From NCBI RefSeq assembly GCF_002797975.1, contig NZ_PGET01000001.1:4514001-4578000 (forward strand): a stretch of 64,000 nt of DNA. Reading direction: 5' to 3'. Below the pieces are notes generated by a model. The model was given only the letters and a program-made list of their open reading frames with translations, was not told the origin of the DNA and ran no database searches. The DNA is from [Clostridium] celerecrescens 18A. Its GTDB lineage: Bacteria > Bacillota > Clostridia > Lachnospirales > Lachnospiraceae. The position numbers and the translations under genes were made by a program. Shown piece by piece: positions 33,485 through 42,323 of the stretch (position 1 is the stretch's first letter; every line of letters starts with the position of its first letter).

Positions 33485-35122
33485 ATGGAACGATTATATA
33501 ATAACATAACGCTGCCGGATCTCTGGCCGCCCCATAACAGGGAGGAAACGCTGGATAAGCCCTTAAGAGTTCCATATCTGCAGGAAAAGCCGGAGTATGT
33601 TGATATATCGGTTGGCAGGCAATTATTTATAGATGACTTTCTGATCAGCGAAACGGACCTGATCAGGGAATTTGGTAAGCCTGAAATACCGGATCAGCCT
33701 GTTTTATGGCCTCAAACCACCATGGAGCTGAACGATGGTTATTGTACATGTGCCTGCCCTTTTAATGGCGGAGTGTTTTATGATGCTCAAAGCCGGAAAT
33801 TTAAAATGTGGTATCATGCAGGATGGTTCGATGGAAGTGCTTATGCGGAAAGTGATGATGGATTTAAGTGGAAGCGGTTAAGTGAGATTTCTCCTTCAGG
33901 GAATTCTGACCGGATACTGGAACACATTCCGGGTTATTTGAGGGATGGAGATGCCGTATGGGTGGATGAGTATGCCAAGACCCCGGATGAGAAATATAAG
34001 ATGCTGGTATTTTATCGGTGTTTTTCTGAGGATTTTAAATATTATCATCTTAAGCCAAAACATGCGCATGATGATCCCACATCTGTTCCGCCTGAGGAAA
34101 TAACGGTATTATATAAGTCAGCAGACGGGATACACTGGACAGAAGTATGCAAAACAAGCCCTTCAGGGGATAATACAACATTTTTTTATAATCCGTTTCG
34201 TAAAAAGTGGATTTACAGCATGAGGACTTTTTCGGAACTGGACAGTAGAGTGAGAGTACGCAGTTATTATGAAACGGATGACTTTTATAAGGGCAGTCAG
34301 TGGCGAAGCAAAGATTTAAGCTTTTGGGCCAGAACCGATATTTATGATAAACCCGACAGGGATCTGGGATATTATACACAGCTGTATAATTTGGATGCAG
34401 TGGCGTATGAAAGCGTAATGCTCGGCATTTATTCCGTATTTATGGGACCTCCCAATTTTGTATGTGAAAAGACAGGATTGCCGAAAATCAATGACTTAAA
34501 GCTAGCATTCAGCAGAGATGGCTTTCATTTTGACAGACCTACGTATGAGGATTTTATAAGTTCCTCTAGACAGGAAGGAAGCTGGGACTACGGATATCTC
34601 CATCCTGCAAACGGTATCTGCACGGTGGTGGGGGACGAGTTATATTTTTACTATTCTGCTTTTTCTGGAGATTCTCCGAATTTCGGCAGTCATAAATATT
34701 CCGGAGGAGCAGTAGGCGTTGCCAGACTAAGGCGGGATGGGTTCGCTGCAATGAAAGCGGAAGATACAGAAGGTACTTTAACGACAGAGTTATTAAAATA
34801 TCAGGGAGAGTACCTGTTTGTAAATGCACAATGCACCGAAGGCTGGATGGCTGCCGAAATTCTGGATCCGGATGGAAATGTAATACCGGGATACTCCAGG
34901 CAGGATTGCTGTCTGATGAAGGAAGATAAGACGAAATTCCAAATAAAGTGGCGGGATAAACAAACTTTAAAAGACGTTGCTCCGGATAAAGTAAAAATCC
35001 GGTTTATCCTGTACAATGCTGCAATATTTGCTTTCTGGATTACAGACAGTAAAGAAGGAAAAAGCCACGGTTATCTTGGGGCAGGCTCTCCGGGGCTTAC
35101 GTCCGGGAACAAAGATGACTGA
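33485..35122 (+). CDS. Putative beta-propeller glycosidase (GH32/GH43-like)
   Basis: A 545-residue cytoplasmic protein 22 bases after the PTS permease. The start, YVDISVGRQLFIDDFLISET, and the repeated blades (GGVFYDAQSRKFKMWYHAGW, AYAESDDGFKWKRL, VLYKSADGIHWTEV, LAFSRDGFHFDRP) form the five-bladed propeller fold of the GH32/GH43/GH68 group. The invertase motif NDPNG is not visible, so it is not a normal sucrose-6-phosphate hydrolase. It probably cleaves the phosphorylated sugar delivered by the PTS; the linkage is unknown. Confidence 0.65.
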   Translation: MERLYNNITLPDLWPPHNREETLDKPLRVPYLQEKPEYVDISVGRQLFIDDFLISETDLIREFGKPEIPDQPVLWPQTTMELNDGYCTCACPFNGGVFYDAQSRKFKMWYHAGWFDGSAYAESDDGFKWKRLSEISPSGNSDRILEHIPGYLRDGDAVWVDEYAKTPDEKYKMLVFYRCFSEDFKYYHLKPKHAHDDPTSVPPEEITVLYKSADGIHWTEVCKTSPSGDNTTFFYNPFRKKWIYSMRTFSELDSRVRVRSYYETDDFYKGSQWRSKDLSFWARTDIYDKPDRDLGYYTQLYNLDAVAYESVMLGIYSVFMGPPNFVCEKTGLPKINDLKLAFSRDGFHFDRPTYEDFISSSRQEGSWDYGYLHPANGICTVVGDELYFYYSAFSGDSPNFGSHKYSGGAVGVARLRRDGFAAMKAEDTEGTLTTELLKYQGEYLFVNAQCTEGWMAAEILDPDGNVIPGYSRQDCCLMKEDKTKFQIKWRDKQTLKDVAPDKVKIRFILYNAAIFAFWITDSKEGKSHGYLGAGSPGLTSGNKDD

Positions 35123-35189
35123 AAGACATGAATAAAAGTGATCCGGGTGCCGGCAAAGCAGGGGATTCATCCTGCTGGACGGGAAGCCT

Positions 35190-35230
35190 CCGAACGGATG
35201 GTTATAATACCATCTGTCCGGGGGTTTTTT
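35190..35230 (+). terminator. Intrinsic terminator after the PTS-hydrolase unit
   Basis: CCGAACGGATGGT pairs with ACCATCTGTCCGG around TATAAT, then GGGTTTTTTC. Strong stem and T tract. Confidence 0.85.
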
Positions 35231-35251
35231 CTCTTTACAGAGAGTCCGTAA

Positions 35252-35280
35252 TTGCACAAAGTTCTCCTATGTCGTATAAT
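35252..35280 (+). promoter_or_regulatory. Promoter of cbiQO
   Basis: TTGCAC (35252-35257), 17 bases, perfect TATAAT (35275-35280). The start of transcription would be near 35287, leaving almost no leader before the ribosome binding site. There is no riboswitch here. Confidence 0.7.
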
Positions 35281-35303
35281 CTTTTTGAAAGGAGGTGAGA
35301 ACA

Positions 35304-36068
35304 ATTGATACCATCGATTATTATGCCTATGCTTCCCATATGAGAGGCTGGAATCCTCAGTTTAAGGCGGTGACAGCAGTAGCTTCCCTGCTCTTTTGCA
35401 TCGGGGCGAATGACAGGAAGGTGTCGGTGATGGTGCTTTTCATTATGTCTGCTATTACCATATTGGCAGGCGGCGTTCCCTGGAAAAATTATCTGGCCCT
35501 TCTTAAGATCCCTCTTGCATTTCTCCTTTTGGGCACAGCAGCCATTGTCATCGACATATCATCGGTACCCCATGGACGGGCGCTTGTTTCTGTTTCTGGA
35601 GTTTCCCTGTATCTGACAGAAGGCGGGCCGGAGCTTGCTATAGGTCTGATCTTAAAGGCGCTTGCCGCTTTAAGTACCATGTATATGCTAATGCTTTCCA
35701 CTCCGGCAAGCGAGATCATCTGTGTGTTCCGAAGGCTTCATGTCCCCAAAATAATTCTGGAACTGATGAACATGATTTACCGGTTTATCTTCGTAATGAT
35801 GGATACCCAGTGCTTCATGAAGCAGGCGGCCGAGTCAAGGCTGGGGTACTGCGATTTCAAGACTTCCTGCCGCTCCTTTGGAAGCACGGCCGGAAATCTG
35901 TTCGTGGTTTCCTTAAAAAAGGCCAATACCTATTATGATGCACTGACTGCCCGCTGCTATGACGGAGAGCTTTTGTTTCTGGAAGAGGAAAAAGGGGTAA
36001 AAGGGTGGCAGCTTTGGGCGGCAGCGGGTTATTTTATGGTCCTGTTATGGGTGCGTCTGCTGGCTTAA
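35304..36068 (+). CDS. cbiQ: ECF cobalt transporter membrane subunit
   Basis: A protein of about 255 residues of the EcfT/CbiQ family, the membrane part that couples the ATPase to the cobalt-binding CbiMN. It has five to six helices and the coupling-helix motif AAESRLGYCDFKTSCRS. The start is unusual: AGGAGGTGAG (35290-35298) is best spaced for an ATT codon at 35304, giving IDTIDYYAYASHMRGWNP, a normal CbiQ N-terminus. A GTG at 35295 is in frame but lies within the ribosome binding site. ATT starts are rare but known (infC). CbiO follows 42 bases later. Confidence 0.85.
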   Translation: MDTIDYYAYASHMRGWNPQFKAVTAVASLLFCIGANDRKVSVMVLFIMSAITILAGGVPWKNYLALLKIPLAFLLLGTAAIVIDISSVPHGRALVSVSGVSLYLTEGGPELAIGLILKALAALSTMYMLMLSTPASEIICVFRRLHVPKIILELMNMIYRFIFVMMDTQCFMKQAAESRLGYCDFKTSCRSFGSTAGNLFVVSLKKANTYYDALTARCYDGELLFLEEEKGVKGWQLWAAAGYFMVLLWVRLLA

Positions 36069-36109
36069 CCGGCTTGTGGGACAGAAACAACAGAAGAAGG
36101 AGGTGAGGG

Positions 36110-36949
36110 ATGATGGAGCAAATACTTTTGCAGGCAGAAAACCTGTGCTATTCCTATGGACAGGGCAAGCAGGTTTTAAAGGATATCAATATAACCGTGA
36201 GAAAGGGAGAGAAAATCGTGATTCTTGGTTCTAACGGTGCAGGTAAATCCACCTGCTTTCTCAATTTAAACGGCGTATACCGTCCGGATTCCGGAAGGAT
36301 TCTTTACCGCGGGGAGGTGATAGGAAAAAAGGATTTAAATGAGCTGAGAAAAAATGTAGGGATCGTCTTTCAGGATGCGGACAATCAGATCATCGCTTCT
36401 ACAGTGTTTGCAGAGGTATCCTTTGGCCCGATGAATTTAAAGCTTCCGAGAGAGGAAGTGAAGAAACGGGTGGAGGAGGCCCTGGAATACATGAATTTAG
36501 GGTCGATGAGGGACCGGCCGCCCCACTATTTAAGCGGGGGGGAGAAAAAGCGTGTCAGCATAGCCGATATCATAGCCATGGAATCCGAGGTGGTCATATT
36601 TGACGAGCCTACTGCCTCTCTGGATCCGGTCAATGTGGAAATGTTAGAAGGTGTTCTGGATAAGATGAATGAGATGGGGAAAACTCTTTTGATTTCAACC
36701 CATGATGTGGATTTTGCCTACCGTTTTGCAGACCGGGCGGTGATATTTGCCGGGGGGCGCATCATAGCAGACGGTCCGGTGAGGGAAGTGTTTGAGGATG
36801 ATGAAGTATTAAATCAGGCCAATTTAAAAAGGCCGGTTCTTTTAGAGGTTTATAACAGCCTGGTGAGGCACCGCATTTTAGAAGAAGGCGGGGACTCTCC
36901 CAGAGATGCCGGAGAACTGGAAATGCTCTTACAAACACAAAGAAATTGA
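36110..36949 (+). CDS. cbiO: ECF cobalt transporter ATP-binding protein
   Basis: A 279-residue ATPase with Walker A GSNGAGKST, Q-loop FQDADNQIIASTV (the DNQ form typical of ECF ATPases), signature LSGGEKKRVSIADI, Walker B VVIFDEPTASLD and H-switch STHD. ATG 36110 and 36113 are both possible behind GGAGGTGA. With CbiQ it powers cobalt uptake by CbiMN encoded downstream. The genes are separated by a cobalamin riboswitch, so QO and MN are controlled separately. Confidence 0.9.
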   Translation: MMEQILLQAENLCYSYGQGKQVLKDINITVRKGEKIVILGSNGAGKSTCFLNLNGVYRPDSGRILYRGEVIGKKDLNELRKNVGIVFQDADNQIIASTVFAEVSFGPMNLKLPREEVKKRVEEALEYMNLGSMRDRPPHYLSGGEKKRVSIADIIAMESEVVIFDEPTASLDPVNVEMLEGVLDKMNEMGKTLLISTHDVDFAYRFADRAVIFAGGRIIADGPVREVFEDDEVLNQANLKRPVLLEVYNSLVRHRILEEGGDSPRDAGELEMLLQTQRN

Positions 36950-36985
36950 CAGAAACGTATGAAACAGCTACAATACTACATATCA

Positions 36986-37150
36986 TATGAAAGGTGCCTG
37001 TGAAAATTCTCCGCAGGATAATAGGGAAAAGGGTGCAAATCCCATACGGTCCCGCCGCTGTAAGTGGGGAGCAGGGCTCAATAAATCACTGGGAAACCGG
37101 GAAGAGGAGCTGCTGTGAAGATACACGAGTCAGAAGACCTGCCTTTCATA
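36986..37150 (+). ncRNA. Cobalamin (B12) riboswitch
   Basis: The aptamer is closed by TATGAAAGG (36986-36994) and CCTTTCATA (37142-37150). Between them are the conserved pieces AGGTGCCTGTGAAAATTCTC, GGGTGCAAATCCCATACGG, CCCGCCGCTGTAAG (B12 box), CACTGGGAAACCGGGAAG and GAGTCAGAAGACCTGCC. These are the order and wording of standard cobalamin riboswitches. It lies ahead of cbiMN, so cobalt uptake falls when B12 is plentiful. Confidence 0.95.
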
Positions 37151-37155
37151 AGGAA

Positions 37156-37270
37156 GTTCGATTCGCCTTTGGCTCATCGAACGGCTAATTTACTAATTCA
37201 GGCTACGCCTTCATTAAGTAAATTATGCCTGCGATGCATCTGGTTACGAGCGATGACCAGATGCCGGGAA
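37156..37270 (+). repeat. Three hairpins in the riboswitch-cbiM leader
   Basis: GTTCGAT/ATCGAAC (37156-37182), AATTTACT/AGTAAATT (37187-37224) and GCATCTGGT/ACCAGATGC (37242-37270) follow one another. The last is followed ten bases later by TCTTTTTG, so it may be the expression platform. The 290-base gap to cbiM is longer than usual, and part of it may be an inserted palindromic repeat. Confidence 0.5.
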
Positions 37271-37440
37271 GTCTTTTTGTTGTATAAAGATTTACCCTGT
37301 GAGCGCCGGTCTGATGAGTGGGAATCATCGGAATCAGGTGCTTATTTTATTGGAACACCCTTCGGGTATACCTTTACCTCCGATAAAGCGGGATGGGCCT
37401 TACCCAAAAAGCTGGGTGGAAAACGGAAAGGAGAATGAAA

Positions 37441-38190
37441 ATGAGTAAGAAAGAAAAAAGAGTCATGAAACTTGTCATTGCATTTGCCCTGGCCTTTGGA
37501 ATTGTTCCAAGCGCCTATGGAATGCACATTATGGAGGGGTATCTTCCAGTGGGATACTGTATCGCCTGGGGGGCCATTTGCGTACCGTTTCTGGCAGCGG
37601 GATTCTTCTCCATCAGGAAGAGGCTTCAGGAGAACAGGAAAACCATCACCATACTGGCTATGTCGGGAGCTTTTATTTTTGTCATATCATCCTTAAAGAT
37701 CCCGTCCGTAACCGGAAGCTGTTCCCATATGACAGGAACCGGCCTTGGAGCACTTTTATTCGGGCCGTCCGCAGTCAGTATTCTGGGAATGATCGTGCTG
37801 ATATTCCAGGCCATATTACTGGCCCACGGCGGACTTACGACGCTGGGAGCCAATACCTTTTCCATGGCAATTGCAGGACCGTTCGTCTCTTTTGGAATTT
37901 ATAAATTATTAAAAATGCTGAAGGTAAATAAACTGGTCAGTATTTTCCTGGCAGCAATGATCGGTGACCTGTTTACATATTGTGCAACTGCCATTCAGCT
38001 TGCACTTGCTTATCCATCGGAAGCAGGCGGCGTATTTGCTTCTACCGTTAAGTTTTTAGGGGTATTTGCACCAACCCAGCTTCCCCTAGCAATTATTGAG
38101 GGAATCCTCACCACAGTGATCATCATCACACTTGAAACGTATGCACTTCCGGAACTGAAGGCAATTGGATTTTCAAAGGAGGTTCAGTAA
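37441..38190 (+). CDS. cbiM: ECF cobalt transporter substrate-specific subunit
   Basis: A 249-residue membrane protein. ATG 37441 is chosen since AAAGGAG lies seven bases before it. A cleavable signal (VIAFALAFGIVPSAYG) is followed by MHIMEGYLPVGYCIAWG; in this family the freed N-terminal Met-His is the Co(II) ligand. Further His and Gly-rich loops (GSCSHMTGTGLG) complete the metal site. It is controlled by the cobalamin riboswitch upstream and is followed by cbiN one base later. Confidence 0.95.
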   Translation: MSKKEKRVMKLVIAFALAFGIVPSAYGMHIMEGYLPVGYCIAWGAICVPFLAAGFFSIRKRLQENRKTITILAMSGAFIFVISSLKIPSVTGSCSHMTGTGLGALLFGPSAVSILGMIVLIFQAILLAHGGLTTLGANTFSMAIAGPFVSFGIYKLLKMLKVNKLVSIFLAAMIGDLFTYCATAIQLALAYPSEAGGVFASTVKFLGVFAPTQLPLAIIEGILTTVIIITLETYALPELKAIGFSKEVQ

Positions 38191-38191
38191 T

Positions 38192-38509
38192 ATGACCAGT
38201 AAAAACAAAACGATCGTAGCAACTCTCCTGATTTTAGCTTTCCTGATTGCAGCGGTTCCCCTCTTTGCCTTAAAGGGAGCCGAATTCGGCGGTTCTGATG
38301 ATGCAGGAAGCCAGATGATATCGGAGATCCAGGGAACGGAATATGAGCCATGGTTTACACCGGTCATGGAAACCTTCATCGATGGAGAGCTTCCCGGAGA
38401 AGTGGAAAGCCTGCTCTTTTGTATCCAGACCGGTATCGGTGTTGGCGTTCTGGCCTTTTTTATGGGACGGTTCGTGGAACGGAAGAAATGGCAGGAAAAA
38501 GGGAAATAA
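38192..38509 (+). CDS. cbiN: Cobalt transporter accessory subunit
   Basis: A 105-residue protein with two membrane helices (about residues 7-25 and 78-96) and between them the family loop (GAEFGGSDDAGSQMISEIQG, TEYEPWFTPVMET). CbiN helps CbiM load cobalt. AAAGGAGG lies at the end of cbiM, so translation is coupled. Confidence 0.92.
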   Translation: MTSKNKTIVATLLILAFLIAAVPLFALKGAEFGGSDDAGSQMISEIQGTEYEPWFTPVMETFIDGELPGEVESLLFCIQTGIGVGVLAFFMGRFVERKKWQEKGK

Positions 38510-38547
38510 TGAGATAGGATAAGAATTTAATAGGATAAAAGCTGATA

Positions 38548-38585
38548 GAGGGTGTCTTAGAGGAAAAAACCTTTAAGACACCCTC
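38548..38585. terminator. Convergent terminator hairpin
   Basis: GAGGGTGTCTTA (38548-38559) pairs perfectly with TAAGACACCCTC (38574-38585). It lies between cbiMN and the convergent ROK gene and may serve both. There is no long T tract on either side; the A-rich loop is unusual. Confidence 0.6.
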
Positions 38586-38596
38586 AAATTACAATG

Positions 38597-39499
38597 CTAT
38601 ATATGCATTTCATTTACATGAATAATCGCGCCTAATATATTAGAATCATTATTATAACTGCATTTATCAATTCTAGTTGTTATAAATTCCTCGCCCTTAA
38701 AATAGCTCTTACAAGTGCTCTGAAACTTTTCTCTGACAGCTTTGATAAACCAGGCTTCTTCTGAAACTCCTCCGCCGATACATATGATTTCCGGATTATA
38801 AAATACAGCAATTGTCAGCAATTGAATGGATATATTATTAATCCATTCATCAACTGCTTCTTTAGCAGTTATATCTCCATGTAAATATTTATCACATACT
38901 TCGTTTCCATAGATAACCTTATCTTCTGAAGTTAACTTACTGTTATATATTTTAATCAAAGCTGTCATAGAGCAATAATCCCCTTGACAGTCAAGAGCCC
39001 CAGTTTTAAAATTCATGAATGGCAAGTGGTGAAATTCTCCCGCATAGCCATCCTTACCATATATAACACCTTTCTCATCACATAAACACCCGCCGGTGCC
39101 TGTTCCGATGATTAAAAATGCAGAAGAGCGGCTCCCTTTTGCATTTCCTATTTTAAATTCACAAAGGCCGGCGGATTTGGCATCATTGATTGTTGCCACC
39201 TTCTTATTTGTCCTTTTTCCTATTTCACAATTAACATTGCTATCCTTCATGATACATACATTTGCAGCAGCATAAGATTTTACATTGGAATTTTCATCAA
39301 TGAGCCCTGGAGCGCTTACTCCTATATTTTTTATTGAGTTAAGGTCTCTTATATTTGAACATATGTAATCATAAAATTCATGTATGCTGTCAAACTTCTG
39401 GGTTTTAGCTTTCCAACGGTCAACAATATGGTACGTTTCATCTGCTAATGCATATTTAATAAATGTTCCGCCTATATCAATCCCTAAACAATATTCCAT
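38597..39499 (-). CDS. ROK-family sugar kinase-like protein
   Basis: A 300-residue ROK protein with phosphate loop GIDIGGTFIKYAL, the GVSAPGLID motif, NDAKSAGLCE and GTGTGGCLC. ROK kinases phosphorylate glucose, N-acetylglucosamine or ManNAc. There is no helix-turn-helix, so it is an enzyme rather than a NagC-like repressor. The zinc motif, normally C-x-C-G-x2-G-C, is reduced to CQGDYC, so zinc binding may be altered. The gene is AT-rich compared with its neighbours and stands alone on the minus strand. GGAGAGGGA lies before ATG 39499. Confidence 0.78.
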   Translation of the reverse strand: MEYCLGIDIGGTFIKYALADETYHIVDRWKAKTQKFDSIHEFYDYICSNIRDLNSIKNIGVSAPGLIDENSNVKSYAAANVCIMKDSNVNCEIGKRTNKKVATINDAKSAGLCEFKIGNAKGSRSSAFLIIGTGTGGCLCDEKGVIYGKDGYAGEFHHLPFMNFKTGALDCQGDYCSMTALIKIYNSKLTSEDKVIYGNEVCDKYLHGDITAKEAVDEWINNISIQLLTIAVFYNPEIICIGGGVSEEAWFIKAVREKFQSTCKSYFKGEEFITTRIDKCSYNNDSNILGAIIHVNEMHI

Positions 39500-39656
39500 A
39501 TCCCTCTCCTTAGCCCACTGATTATTCTTTTATTCTGTGAAACGAATACTATGAAAACACTTTCCCCTTCATTATTATTAGAATATCTCAAAAGAAGTGG
39601 ATTCGTCAACGGGAAAATGATATACTATTTCTATCTTTTATAAGAGGTGAAAAACA

Positions 39657-40412
39657 ATGAAAAAAATGATTTCTTGGAATGTAAACGGCCTTCGCGCCTG
39701 CGTGGAAAAGGGCTTTTTGGATTATTTTAACGAAGTAGACGCGGATGTATTTTGTATCCAGGAGAGCAAACTCCAGGAGGGACAGATCGAACTTGATCTT
39801 CCCGGTTATCATCAGTACTGGAATTATGCGGAAAAGAAAGGCTATTCAGGGACTGCCATATTTACGAAGGAGATGCCTTTGTCAGTGGCTTATGGAATCG
39901 GTATAGAGGAGCATGACAGGGAAGGCCGTGTGATCGCAGCTGAATATCCGGAATACTATGTAGTTACCTGCTATACCCCTAATTCCCAGAATGAGCTGGC
40001 TCGTCTTCCTTACCGGATGACATGGGAGGAGGCCTTCTTCGCCTATTTAAAAAAGCTGGAGGAGAAAAAGCCGGTGGTTTTCTGCGGAGACCTCAATGTA
40101 GCTCATAAGGAAATCGATTTAAAAAATCCTAAGACCAACCGGAAAAATGCAGGCTTTACCGATGAAGAAAGGGAGAAGTTTACCCTCCTTTTGAAAAATG
40201 GTTTTATTGACACATACCGTTATTTCTATCCGGAGCTGGAAGGTGTATACTCCTGGTGGTCTTACCGGTTTAGCGCCAGGCAGAAAAATGCAGGCTGGCG
40301 CATTGACTATTTCTGCGTTTCTGAAGGCTTAGAGGACAGGCTTATAAGCGCGGACATCCATACCGAGGTCTTAGGCTCCGACCACTGCCCTGTGGAGCTT
40401 GTGATCCGTTAG
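39657..40412 (+). CDS. xth: Exodeoxyribonuclease III
   Basis: A 251-residue Exo III/AP endonuclease that cuts at abasic sites and removes 3' blocks in base excision repair. The conserved blocks are ISWNVNGLRA, FCIQESKLQ (metal Glu), YSGTAIFTK, CYTPNSQ, FCGDLNVAHKEIDLKNPK, YSWWSYR and LGSDHCPVEL (catalytic Asp-His). Length is normal. GAGGTGA lies before ATG 39657. The gene precedes an ABC-F gene by 30 bases. Confidence 0.95.
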   Translation: MKKMISWNVNGLRACVEKGFLDYFNEVDADVFCIQESKLQEGQIELDLPGYHQYWNYAEKKGYSGTAIFTKEMPLSVAYGIGIEEHDREGRVIAAEYPEYYVVTCYTPNSQNELARLPYRMTWEEAFFAYLKKLEEKKPVVFCGDLNVAHKEIDLKNPKTNRKNAGFTDEEREKFTLLLKNGFIDTYRYFYPELEGVYSWWSYRFSARQKNAGWRIDYFCVSEGLEDRLISADIHTEVLGSDHCPVELVIR

Positions 40413-40442
40413 AGAGTATCAGACAGGAGAGAACGATTAGGA

Positions 40443-42257
40443 ATGAATTTACTGACAATTGAACATTTAACAAAATCATATACGGAACGTCTGCTTTTTG
40501 ATGATACCAGCTTCAGCATCAATGAAGGGGATAAGATCGGGTTGATCGGTATTAACGGAACCGGAAAATCCACTTTGCTGCGGATCGTGGCAGGTCTTGA
40601 GGAGCCGGATCAGGGGACTGTGGTAAAGGGGCGGAATTTAGATATCCGTTTTCTGTCTCAGAATCCAGTCTTCCATGAAGGTGATACCATTTTAGAGAGC
40701 ATTGTCCGGGATAATGAAGGGCATGAGCATGTCTGGGATTTGGAAAGCCAGGCAAAGGCCATGCTGACCAGACTGGGATTTACGGACTTTGATTCCAAGG
40801 TGGAGACCTTATCAGGAGGACAGAGAAAACGGGTGGCATTAGTCAGCGTCCTTCTTGGAAATACCGATTTACTGGTCCTTGACGAGCCTACCAACCATTT
40901 AGACAGCAGCATGGCGGACTGGCTGGAGGACTATTTAAAGCGCTTTAGAGGGGCGCTTTTAATGGTGACCCATGACCGGTATTTTCTGGACAGCGTTACC
41001 AACCGGATTGTGGAGCTGGATAAGGGAAAGCTTTACAACTATCAGGAGAACTATGAAGGGTATTTAAAGCTTAAGGCAGAGCGTATGGACATGGAGGCGG
41101 CCACAGAGCGGAAACGCCAATCCATCCTTAAAGTGGAGCTGGAATGGATGCAGCGTGGCGCCAGAGCACGTTCTACCAAACAGAAGGCCCATATCCAGCG
41201 CTATGAGAATCTTCGTGACCAGGAGGGGATTAAGATTGATCAGACGGTGGAACTGGATTCCGTTTCAAGCCGTCTGGGGCGTACCACAGTGGAGCTTAAT
41301 GAGATCAACAAAGCCTTTGGGGAAAAAGTTCTGATGAAGGACTTTACTTATGTGTTCTTAAAAAATGACCGCATCGGCATCATTGGGCCTAATGGAAGCG
41401 GCAAGTCCACGTTGATGAAGATCATAGCAGGGTGGCTGGAGCCTGATGCTGGGGCGGTCACCATAGGCCAGACTGTGAAAATGGGATATTTTTCTCAGGA
41501 AAGCGAAGACATGGATGACAGCGTTAAGGTCATTGATTACATCCGGAATGTGGCGGAGTATGTAAAGACAAAGGATGGAAGCATAAGCGCCTCTCAGATG
41601 CTGGAACGCTTTCTGTTTCCCTCAAGCGTTCAGTACACCACCGTCAGTAAACTGTCCGGCGGGGAGAAAAGAAGGCTTTATCTGCTCCGAATCCTTATGG
41701 AAGCGCCGAATGTGCTTTTGCTTGACGAGCCGACCAATGATCTGGATATCCAGACTCTGACGATCTTAGAGGATTATCTTGACAGTTTTCAGGGGATTGT
41801 AGTGGCAGTTTCCCATGACCGGTATTTTCTTGACCGGGTCGTGCGCCGGATCTTTGCCTTTGAGGGCCAGGGCCAGGTGACTCAGTATGAGGGAGGCTTT
41901 ACCGATTATCAGGCGGCATTTCAGGAGAAATATCCGGAAGGTCTTCCGGGTCAGGGAGAGGAAGCTGCAAAAAGTTCGGAGGCCACGGAAAAAAAGAGCA
42001 AGGAAAAGCCAAGAGGAGAGCGGAAGCTTAAATTTTCCTTTAAGGAACAAAGGGAATGGGAAACCATAGAGGAGGATTTGGCGGCTCTGGAAGAAAAGAT
42101 CGAAGCCCTGGACAGGCAGATGGGAGAAGCTGCAAGCGATTACACCAAGCTGAATAGGCTGATGGAGGATAAGACAGAGCAGGAAAGGCTGCTGGAAGAG
42201 AAGATGGAGCGTTGGATGTATCTAAACGAACTGGCAGAACAGATTGAGAACCAATAA
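40443..42257 (+). CDS. ABC-F family ATPase, Uup type
   Basis: A 604-residue protein with two complete ABC domains (GINGTGKST, LSGGQRKR, LDEPTNHLD, THDRYF; then GPNGSGKST, LSGGEKRRLYLL, LDEPTNDLD, SHDRYF) and no membrane part. The C-terminal region (from about residue 510) is highly charged, with a coiled coil (DLAALEEKIEALDRQMGEAA), as in Uup, where it binds DNA or ribosomes. It is probably involved in ribosome function or tolerance of replication stress; resistance-type ABC-F proteins are less likely. AGGAGAGAACGA lies before ATG 40443. Confidence 0.88.
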   Translation: MNLLTIEHLTKSYTERLLFDDTSFSINEGDKIGLIGINGTGKSTLLRIVAGLEEPDQGTVVKGRNLDIRFLSQNPVFHEGDTILESIVRDNEGHEHVWDLESQAKAMLTRLGFTDFDSKVETLSGGQRKRVALVSVLLGNTDLLVLDEPTNHLDSSMADWLEDYLKRFRGALLMVTHDRYFLDSVTNRIVELDKGKLYNYQENYEGYLKLKAERMDMEAATERKRQSILKVELEWMQRGARARSTKQKAHIQRYENLRDQEGIKIDQTVELDSVSSRLGRTTVELNEINKAFGEKVLMKDFTYVFLKNDRIGIIGPNGSGKSTLMKIIAGWLEPDAGAVTIGQTVKMGYFSQESEDMDDSVKVIDYIRNVAEYVKTKDGSISASQMLERFLFPSSVQYTTVSKLSGGEKRRLYLLRILMEAPNVLLLDEPTNDLDIQTLTILEDYLDSFQGIVVAVSHDRYFLDRVVRRIFAFEGQGQVTQYEGGFTDYQAAFQEKYPEGLPGQGEEAAKSSEATEKKSKEKPRGERKLKFSFKEQREWETIEEDLAALEEKIEALDRQMGEAASDYTKLNRLMEDKTEQERLLEEKMERWMYLNELAEQIENQ

Positions 42258-42323
42258 GAAGCACGATAAAAGTCAGCAGAAACCATTCCGGGATCGGACC
42301 AAGAGACGGAGGAGATAAGCGAT

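Noticed and set aside
37115..37438. Open frames of about 60-107 codons between the riboswitch and cbiM
   Set aside because: They overlap the conserved cobalamin aptamer and hairpins, and lack ribosome binding sites.
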